Assembly: GCF_001858045.2 (NCBI RefSeq)
Contig: NW_020327298.1
Span: forward strand, 80,342-144,341
Direction: 5' to 3'
From: Oreochromis niloticus
Taxonomy: Eukaryota > Chordata > Actinopteri > Cichliformes > Cichlidae
Length of the DNA: 64,000 nucleotides
A program made the position numbers and the translations under genes. Below the pieces are notes generated by a model that worked only from the letters and a program-made list of their open reading frames with translations, had not been told where the DNA came from and did no database searches. This document shows positions 55,957 through 64,000 of the stretch, in pieces (within the stretch, counting starts at the first letter, position 1; each line of letters begins with the position of its first letter).

Positions 55957-57980
55957 TCAATTTCAATTCAATTCAATTCAAGTATTTATTGTCATTGTCA
56001 AGAACAATGAAATTGTGTTTGGAGCTTCTACAACAAATAATAATAAGTACTAAATTCCCCTTAGACCCAAGTGTGACTATTTAACCCAGTGTGACTTCAG
56101 TGCAATGAGACGGTCCTTAGCAAAAACATGAGAATATGACAGGAAATGTTCATGGGACATTCAGACAAAGATCTGAGAAATATGACAAAGTGCAACAGTG
56201 CAACCCGTTCAATTATTGTACTGTGAGATATGATAATTGTCTATATTTCAGACCAGTTCACTGCTATTAATAAGTTGGATATGGTTATTGTCCGTGAGAG
56301 GGGGGGCAGAGAGGGGGGGGGGCAGAGTTCAGGAGCCTCACAGCCTGTGGATACAGGCTGTTGGCCAATCCGGACGTTCTGGCCTGTATGGACCTGTACC
56401 TTCTCCCTGAGGGCAGCAGGTGAAAAAGGTGGTGCGCAGGGTGATGTTGGTCCCGCAGGATACTGTGCACCCTCCTCAGACAGCGAGTGGGGAAGATGTT
56501 ACTAATCTCTGGCAGAATCGTTCCAATAATTCTGCCAGCTTCTTTCACCACCCGCTGGAGTGCTTGCTGGTCGGCCTTGGTGCAGCTGGGGAACCACACT
56601 AGAAATCCGTACGTCAGAACGCTGCTGATGGCACAGTTGTAGAAGTTCAACATCAGAGGTCTGGGAATGTGTGCGCTCCGCAGTCTCCTCAGGTAGTAGA
56701 GGCGCTGTTGGGCCTTCCGTACAGCTGAGGTAATGTGGTTGCCCCAGGACAAGTCCTCAGTCACAGTTACCCCCAAGAATTTAAAACTGCTCACCCTCTC
56801 CACCGCCTCACTGCCAATGAAGAGAGGCAGGTGGTTGTCGTGACCTTTCCTCCGGAAATCTACAATAATCTCCTTGGTCTTTTTGGTGTTTAAGACCAAG
56901 TTATTGTCGCGGCACCATGACTCTAGTTGTTGCACCTCTGTCCTGTAGTTTGTCTCATCGTTGTTGGATATGAGTCCGAGCACTGTGGTGTCGTCGGCAA
57001 ACTTAACAATGAGATTGGACGCGCAGGAGGAAATACAGTCATGAGTGAAGAGAGTGTATAGCAGAGGGCTCAGAACACACCCCTGAGGGTGTGTTGACCA
57101 CAAGGGTGGAAGAGGTGTTCTTACCCACTCTGACGCTCTGTCTACGGTTAGTGAGGAAGTCCACAATCCAGTTGCACAGGGAGGAGTTGAGTCCCAGTTG
57201 ATGGAGTTTGGGACGGAGTTTGTATGGCCGGATGGTATTAAAAGCCGAGCTGTAGTCTACAAAGAGGAGCCGTGCATAGGTGTTCTTGTGCTCCAGGTGC
57301 TCCAGTAGTGTATGCAGCACTGTGGCGATCGCGTCCTCAGTTGACCGGTTCTCCCTGTATGCAAACTGGTGCGGGTCCAGAGATGGTGGAAGGGCAGCTC
57401 TGATGTGTTTAATGACCAGTCTCTCCAGGCATTTGGCGGAAATGGGGGTGAGTGCCACAGGTCTGAAGTCGTTCAGACATGTGACATTTGACTGTTTGGG
57501 GATGGGAACGATGGTTGCTGCTTTGAAACAGGATGGTACCAGTGAACAGGACAGCGAGGTGTTATATATAGAGGTGAAGACGTCCGCCAGGTCCGCAGCA
57601 CAGTCTTTTAGCACCCGGCCCAGCACTCCATCTGGTCCGGCCGCCTTCCTGGTGTTAATGCTGCGGAACACACGCCTCAGCTCATGAGTGCTCAGGACTG
57701 GAGCAGGGTCGGTTGAGGGGAGTGGGGACAGGACAGGGTCGGTGTTATCCCTATCAAAACGGGCATAAAAGAGGTTTAGGTCCTCAGCCAGAGTAGGACT
57801 GTCGGCTGAGGGTGGTGGTGTTCTCCTCTTGTAGTCCGTGATAGCCCTGATGCCCTCCCAGACCTGTCTTGGGTTTGTGATGTTCTCAAACTGGCCTCGA
57901 TGCGCCTCCTGTGCTGCTGCTTGGCAGTCTTGATGCCTCTTCTCAGGTTAGCCCTGGCAGCACTGTATGCCAAACTTTCA
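55957..57980 (-). pseudogene. Rex1-like LINE reverse transcriptase, nearly intact, one clear frameshift
   Basis: On the minus strand from 57980: SAARANLRRGIKTAKQQHRR, then INTRKAAGPDGVLGRVLKDC, PVALTPISAKCLERLVIKHI, LLFVDYSSAFNTIRPYKLR, then a frame change near 57085 in the PQG motif (short deletion), then IVKFADDTTVLGLI (catalytic FADD), CRDNNLVLNTKKTKEIIVDF, ERVSSFKFLGVTVTEDLSWG and the C-terminal region to the stop at 56285. The 3' end is at about 55957 with ATTGAATTG repeats. The endonuclease is missing: 5' truncated at the hairpins at 57961. It is the best-preserved LINE in the window. Confidence 0.85.
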
Positions 57981-58041
57981 AGTTTGGCATACAGTGAGAC
58001 CTACAGTACCTTGAAAAACTTTCAAGGTACTGTAGGTCTCA
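57961..58041. repeat. two abutting perfect hairpins at the LINE 5' junction
   Basis: Hairpin 1: CACTGTATGCCAAACTT (57961-57977), loop TC, AAGTTTGGCATACAGTG (57980-57996). Hairpin 2: 57995-58016 against 58020-58041, 22 bp perfect, loop AAC, built on GACCTACAGTACCTTGAAA. The inner arm of hairpin 1 is LINE sequence and the outer arm is its inverted copy. Confidence 0.95.
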
Positions 58042-58560
58042 TTCTTCTTCTATGGTAGAGCAGCCTGGGCAGTTATTGCAATAGCACTTATTTTTTGTGG
58101 AGGGGAAGGGGGGGGGGGTGACAGAGATGGTAACTTTACTGATAAATGTCATGTGACAACCTATATATGTGATGTCATTATCCCATAATGACATCACATA
58201 TATTTAGAATCTTACCACCACTTTGATCCTTTGATCCTTAAATCCATAAATAGGGGTGAAAAGTGACGACTTTTAGTCCATTAATTGCAGCAGTTACAGC
58301 AGCTACACTACACACTAACTACACAAGATTTGTAGAGGGTTTCTCCAAGAAGGGGGAGGCAGTGAGGCCTGGGGGAGGTCAACCGATATAAAGCGTGGAC
58401 CTCTGCTTTCTTTCACACGCCTGGTGGGCAGTGCCACCCCGTCATGAGGGCTGGCCAGGCTTTCGGAGTCTGAGGGAGGGACACCTGTATAACGGGTGGA
58501 AAGGCATCCCGGACCAATGGTGAAGCTGGCCAATTGGGTAGTCAGAGCAGCTGGCCGGTC
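58042..58560. other. unique sequence leading into the satellite
   Basis: ATGACATCACATATAT occurs as a small inverted pair around 58165-58205. From about 58480 satellite-like words begin to appear in diverged form. Confidence 0.5.
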
Positions 58561-61500
58561 AGAGTGATCCCCCCTCCAATTAGTGTCCGGGCCTGGGCAG
58601 AAGAAAAAAGAAGGGAAGCCTGGGCCTGGACAAGCGATGGTGAAGGAAGTCAGAGTTTAACCCCCCAAAATTAGTGTCCGGGCCTGGGCAGAAGAATTAG
58701 AAGCCTGGGCCTGGACAAGCGATGGTGAAGGACGTCAGATGGTGAAGGAAGTCAGAGTTAACCCCCCAAAATTAGTGTCCGGGCCTGGGCAGAAGAAAAA
58801 AAGAAGCCTGGGCCTGGACAAGCGATGGTGAAGGAAGTCAGAGTTTAACCCCCCCAAAATTAGTGTCCGGGCCTGGGCAGAAGAATTAGAAGCCTGGGCC
58901 TGGACAAGCGATGGTGAAGGAAGTCAGATGGTGAAGGAAGTCAGAGTTAACCCCCCAAAATTAGTGTCCGGGCCTGGGCAGAAGAAGAAGAAGCCTGGGC
59001 CTGGACAAGCGATGGTGAAGGAAGTCAGAGTTTAACCCCCCAAAATTAGTGTCCGGGCCTGGGCAGAAGAAGAAGAAGCCTGGGCCTGGACAAGCGATGG
59101 TGAAGGAAGTCAGAGTTTAACCCCCCAAAATTAGTGTCCGGGCCTGGGCAGAAGAAGAAGAAGCCTGGGCCTGGACAAGCGATGGTGAAGGAAGTCAGAG
59201 TTTAACCCCCCCAAAATTAGTGTCCGGGCCTGGGCAGAAGAAGAAGAAGCCTGGGCCTGGACAAGCGATGGTGAAGGACGTCAGAGTTTAACCCCCCCAA
59301 AATTAGTGTCCAGGCCTGGGCAGAAGAAGAAGAAGCCTGGGCCTGGACAAGCGATGGTGAAGGAAGTCAGAGTTTAACCCCCCCAAAATTAGTGTCCGGG
59401 CCTGGGCAGAAGAATTAGAAGCCTGGGCCTGGACAAGCGATGGTGAAGGAAGTCAGATGGTGAAGGAAGTCAGAGTTAACCCCCCCAAAATTAGTGTCCG
59501 GGCCTGGGCAGAAGAAGAGAAGCCTGGGCCTGGACAAGCGATGGTGAAGGAAGTCAGAGTTTAACCCCCCAAAATTAGTGTCCGGGCCTGGGCAGAAGAA
59601 GTAGAAGCCTGGGCCTGGACAAGCGATGGTGAAGGAAGTCAGAGTTTAACCCCCCCAAAATTAGTGTCCGGCCTGGGCAGAAGAATAGAAGCCTGGGCCT
59701 GGACAAGCGATGGTGAAGGAAGTCAGAGTTTAACCCCCCAAAATTAGTGTCCGGGCCTGGGCAGAAGAAGTAGAAGCCTGGGCCTGGACAAGCGATGGTG
59801 AAGGACGTCAGAGTTTAACCCCCCCAAAATTAGTGTCCGGGCCTGGGCAGAAGAATTAGAAGCCTGGGCCTGGACAAGCGATGGTGAAGGAAGTCAGAGT
59901 TTAACCCCCCCAAAATTAGTGTCCGGGCCTGGGCAGAAGAATTAGAAGCCTGGGCCTGGACAAGCGATGGTGAAGGAAGTCAGATGGTGAAGGAAGTCAG
60001 AGTTAACCCCCCAAAATTAGTGTCCGGGCCTGGGCAGAAGAATTAGAAGCCTGGGCCTGGACAAGCGATGGTGAAGGAAGTCAGATGGTGAAGGAAGTCA
60101 GAGTTTAACCCCCCAAAATTAGTGTCGGGCCTGGGCAGAAGAAGTAGAAGCCTGGGCCTGGACAAGCGATGGTGAAGGAAGTCAGAGTTTAACCCCCCCA
60201 AAATTAGTGTCCGGGCCTGGGCAGAAGAAGTAGAAGCCTGGGCCTGGACAAGCGATGGTGAAGGAAGTCAGAGTTTAACCCCCCCAAAATTAGTGTCCGG
60301 GCCTGGGCAGAAGAAGTAGAAGCCTGGGCCTGGACAAGCGATGGTGAAGGAAGTCAGATGGTGAAGGAAGTCAGAGTTAACCCCCCCAAAATTAGTGTCC
60401 GGGCCTGGGCAGAAGAAGTAGAAGCCTGGGCCTGGACAAGCGATGGTGAAGGAAGTCAGAGTTTAACCCCCCCAAATTAGTGTCCGGGCCTGGGCAGAAG
60501 AAGTAGAAGCCTGGGCCTGGACAAGCGATGGTGAAGGAAGTCAGATGGTGAAGGAAGTCAGAGTTAACCCCCCAAAATTAGTGTCCGGGCCTGGGCAGAA
60601 GAATTAGAAGCCTGGGCCTGGACAAGCGATGGTGAAGGAAGTCAGATGGTGAAGGAAGTCAGAGTTTAACCCCCCAAAATTAGTGTCCGGGCCTGGGCAG
60701 AAGAATTAGAAGCCTGGGCCTGGACAAGCGATGGTGAAGGAGTCAGATGGTGAAGGAAGTCAGAGTTTAACCCCCCCAAAATTAGTGTCCGGGCCTGGGC
60801 AGAAGAATAGAAGCCTGGGCCTGGACAAGCGATGGTGAAGGAAGTCAGAGTTTAACCCCCCCAAAATTAGTGTCCGGGCCTGGGCAGAAGAAAAAAATAG
60901 AAGCCTGGGCCTGGACAAGCGATGGTGAAGGAAGTCAGAGTTTAACCCCCCCAAAATTAGTGTCCGGGCCTGGGCAGAAGAATAGAAGCCTGGGCCTGGA
61001 CAAGCGATGGTGAAGGAAGTCAGAGTTTAACCCCCCAAAATTAGTGTCCGGGCCTGGGCAGAAGAATTAGAAGCCTGGGCCTGGACAAGCGATGGTGAAG
61101 GAAGTCAGATGGTGAAGGAAGTCAGAGTTAACCCCCCCAAAATTAGTGTCCGGGCCTGGGCAGAAGAATTAGAAGCCTGGGCCTGGACAAGCGATGGTGA
61201 AGGAAGTCAGATGGTGAAGGAAGTCAGAGTTAACCCCCCCAAAATTAGTGTCCGGGCCTGGGCAGAAGAAGTAGAAGCCTGGGCCTGGACAAGCGATGGT
61301 GAAGGAAGTCAGAGTTTAACCCCCCCAAATTAGTGTCCGGGCCTGGACAGAAGAATAGAAGCCTGGGCCTGGACAAGCGATGGTGAAGGAAGTCAGAGTT
61401 TAACCCCCCCAAAATTAGTGTCCGGGCCTGGGCAGAAGAAGTAGAAGCCTGGGCCTGGACAAGCGATGGTGAAGGAAGTCAGATGGTGAAGGAAGTCAGA

Positions 61501-64000
61501 GTTAACCCCCCCAAAATTAGTGTCCGGGCCTGGGCAGAAGAATTAGAAGCCTGGGCCTGGACAAGCGATGGTGAAGGAAGTCAGATGGTGAAGGAAGTCA
61601 GAGTTAACCCCCCAAAATTAGTGTCCGGGCCTGGGCAGAAGAATAAAAAAGAAGCCTGGGCCTGGACAAGCGATGGTGAAGGAAGTCAGAGTTTAACCCC
61701 CCCAAAATTAGTGTCCGGGCCTGGGCAGAAGAAACAAAAAGAAGCCTGGGCCTGGACAAGCGATGGTGAAGGAAGTCAGATGGTGAAGGAAGTCAGAGTT
61801 AACCCCCCCAAAATTAGTGTCCGGGCCTGGGCAGAAGAAGTAGAAGCCTGGGCCTGGACAAGCGATGGTGAAGGAAGTCAGAGTTTAACCCCCCAAAATT
61901 AGTGTCCGGGCCTGGGCAGAAGAAAAAAAAAGAAGCCTGGGCCTGGACAAGCGATGGTGAAGGAAGTCAGAGTTTAACCCCCCCAAAATTAGTGTCCGGG
62001 CCTGGGCAGAAGAATAGAAGCCTGGGCCTGGACAAGCGATGGTGAAGGAAGTCAGATGGTGAAGGAAGTCAGAGTTTAACCCCCCAAAATTAGTGTCCGG
62101 GCCTGGGCAGAAGAATTAGAAGCCTGGGCCTGGACAAGCGATGGTGAAGGAAGTCAGAGTTTAACCCCCCAAAATTAGTGTCCGGGCCTGGGCAGAAGAA
62201 TTAGAAGCCTGGGCCTGGACAAGCGATGGTGAAGGAAGTCAGAGTTTAACCCCCCCAAAATTAGTGTCCGGGCCTGGGCAGAAGAATAGAAGCCTGGGCC
62301 TGGACAAGCGATGGTGAAGGAAGTCAGATGGTGAAGGAAGTCAGAGTTTAACCCCCCAAAATTAGTGTCCGGGCCTGGGCAGAAGAATTAGAAGCCTGGG
62401 CCTGGACAAGCGATGGTGAAGGAAGTCAGAGTTTAACCCCCCCAAAATTAGTGTCCGGGCCTGGGCAGAAGAATAGAAGCCTGGGCCTGGACAAGCGATG
62501 GTGAAGGAAGTCAGAGTTTAACCCCCCCAAAATTAGTGTCCGGGCCTGGGCAGAAGAATTAGAAGCCTGGGCCTGGACAAGCGATGGTGAAGGAAGTCAG
62601 ATGGTGAAGGAAGTCAGAGTTTAACCCCCCAAAATTAGTGTCCGGGCCTGGGCAGAAGAATTAGAAGCCTGGGCCTGGACAAGCGATGGTGAAGGAAGTC
62701 AGAGTTTAACCCCCCAAAATTAGTGTCCGGGCCTGGGCAGAAGAATTAGAAGCCTGGGCCTGGACAAGCGATGGTGAAGGAAGTCAGAGTTTAACCCCCC
62801 AAAATTAGTGTCCGGGCCTGGGCAGAAGAATTAGAAGCCTGGGCCTGGACAAGCGATGGTGAAGGAAGTCAGATGGTGAAGGAAGTCAGAGTTTAACCCC
62901 CCCAAAATTAGTGTCCGGGCCTGGGCAGAAGAATAGAAGCCTGGGCCTGGACAAGCGATGGTGAAGGAAGTCAGAGTTTAACCCCCCCAAAATTAGTGTC
63001 CGGGCCTGGGCAGAAGAATTAGAAGCCTGGGCCTGGACAAGCGATGGTGAAGGAAGTCAGATGGTGAAGGAAGTCAGAGGTTAACCCCCCCAAAATTAGT
63101 GTCCGGGCCTGGGCAGAAGAATAGAAGCCTGGGCCTGGACAAGCGATGGTGAAGGAAGTCAGAGTTTACCCCCCCAAATTAGTGTCCGGGCCTGGCAGAA
63201 GAATAGAAGCCTGGGCCTGGACAAGCGATGGTGAAGGAAGTCAGAGTTTAACCCCCCAAAATTAGTGTCCGGGCCTGGGCAGAAGAATTAGAAGCCTGGG
63301 CCTGGACAAGCGATGGTGAAGGAAGTCAGAGTTTAACCCCCCAAAATTAGTGTCCGGGCCTGGGCAGAAGAATTAGAAGCCTGGGCCTGGACAAGCGATG
63401 GTGAAGGAAGTCAGAGTTTAACCCCCCCAAAATTAGTGTCCGGGCCTGGGCAGAAGAATTAGAAGCCTGGGCCTGGACAAGCGATGGTGAAGGAAGTCAG
63501 ATGGTGAAGGAAGTCAGAGTTTAACCCCCCAAAATTAGTGTCCGGGCCTGGGCAGAAGAATTAGAAGCCTGGGCCTGGACAAGCGATGGTGAAGGAAGTC
63601 AGAGTTTAACCCCCCAAAATTAGTGTCCGGGCCTGGGCAGAAGAATTAGAAGCCTGGGCCTGGACAAGCGATGGTGAAGGAAGTCAGATGGTGAAGGAAG
63701 TCAGAGTTTAACCCCCCAAAATTAGTGTCCGGGCCTGGGCAGAAGAATTAGAAGCCTGGGCCTGGACAAGCGATGGTGAAGGAAGTCAGAGTTTAACCCC
63801 CCAAAATTAGTGTCCGGGCCTGGCAGAAGAATAGAAGCCTGGGCCTGGACAAGCGATGGTGAAGGAGTCAGATGGTGAAGGAAGTCAGAGTTTAACCCCC
63901 CAAAATTAGTGTCCGGGCCTGGGCAGAAGAAGTAGAAGCCTGGGCCTGGACAAGCGATGGTGAAGGAAGTCAGATGGTGAAGGAAGTCAGATGGTGAAGG
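58561..64000. repeat. satellite array, about 59 units of about 85 bp (short) or 102 bp (long)
   Basis: Unit words in order: GTGTCCGGGCCTGGGCAGAA, a variable linker (AATTAG, AATAG, AAGTAG, AAGAAG or A-rich), AGCCTGGGCCTGGACAAGCG, ATGGTGAAGGAAGTCAG, and AGTTTAACCCCCC(C)AAAATT. Long units carry an exact 17-bp extra copy of GATGGTGAAGGAAGTCA. The C run varies between 6 and 7. Two half-unit words (GGGCCTGGGCAGAAG and GGGCCTGGACAAG) are related, so the unit may itself come from a shorter repeat. The array continues beyond the window. Confidence 0.97.

Noticed and set aside
61109..61902. Long open frames with a 34-residue repeat (MVKEVRVNPPK...)
   Set aside because: They are produced by satellite units of 102 bp, which is divisible by three. 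Frames break wherever an 85-bp unit occurs, and there is no start context or splice signal.
58561..64000. CRISPR-like reading of the regular repeats
   Set aside because: The repeat units are contiguous with only short variable linkers, there are no unique spacers, and the genome is vertebrate.

Overview
The window is vertebrate nuclear DNA, almost certainly from a ray-finned (percomorph-type, possibly cichlid) fish. The evidence is the repeat content: L2/Maui-type, Rex1-like and R4/Dong-type LINEs, Penelope-like elements, Tc1/mariner and hAT transposons, MITEs and a Ty3/gypsy remnant. The immune exons also carry fish features: a fish-type NLR C-terminal B30.2 exon and an inflammatory-caspase-like gene. 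There are no operons, CRISPR arrays or bacterial-type genes. Host coding density is very low and most of the sequence is nested, broken mobile DNA.

Layout. 0-3 kb: the 3' end of an NLR/B30.2 gene on the minus strand (two exons, 2078-2847). 3.9-11.1 kb: a pile of transposons. An L2 LINE is split by a 2.1-kb hAT element with a perfect 8-bp target duplication, followed by a Penelope-like (PLE) tail with a hammerhead ribozyme fold, a Tc1 3' end, and two head-to-head L2 fragments. 11.1-12.65 kb: a six-exon caspase-1-like catalytic domain on the minus strand. 13.0-14.0 kb: a PLE with a GIY-YIG endonuclease reading frame and a second, nearly intact hammerhead. 15.3-18.7 kb: a duplicated exon-like block around an R4/Dong LINE whose 5' part is inverted. 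19.1-23.7 kb: a MITE, a Rex1-like LINE 5' half preceded by a perfect 34-bp hairpin, a gypsy remnant interrupted by a PLE with a 13-bp target duplication, and another PLE ending in a 35-bp fold-back. 24.5-25.6 kb: a hAT-type element. 25.6-32.4 kb: mostly unique sequence without a gene I can support. 32.4-45.6 kb: L2, a SINE-like insertion, an apparently intact DD37E Tc1/mariner transposon (35438-37000), a 68-bp tandem repeat, and a degenerate Rex1-like LINE. 49.3-53.7 kb: a family of diverged local duplications interrupted by a MITE and a solo LTR. 54.9-58.0 kb: a Tc1 remnant and a nearly intact Rex1-like LINE reverse transcriptase ending in two adjacent perfect hairpins. 58.56-64.0 kb: a satellite array of about 59 units of about 85 or 102 bp, running off the window end.

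Functional reading. The only host genes supported are immune: an NLR C-terminal module and an inflammatory-type caspase, both on the minus strand about 8 kb apart. Their proteins would fit one pathway (inflammasome sensing and proteolysis), but both loci look incomplete. The most noteworthy non-gene signals are the hammerhead ribozyme folds in the PLE tails, several perfect short-loop hairpins at element junctions, the intact DD37E transposon, and the satellite with its 17-bp internal duplication and local higher-order order. I did not find a wholly new biological system. The ribozyme-bearing PLEs and the recurrent perfect fold-backs are the best candidates for follow-up.
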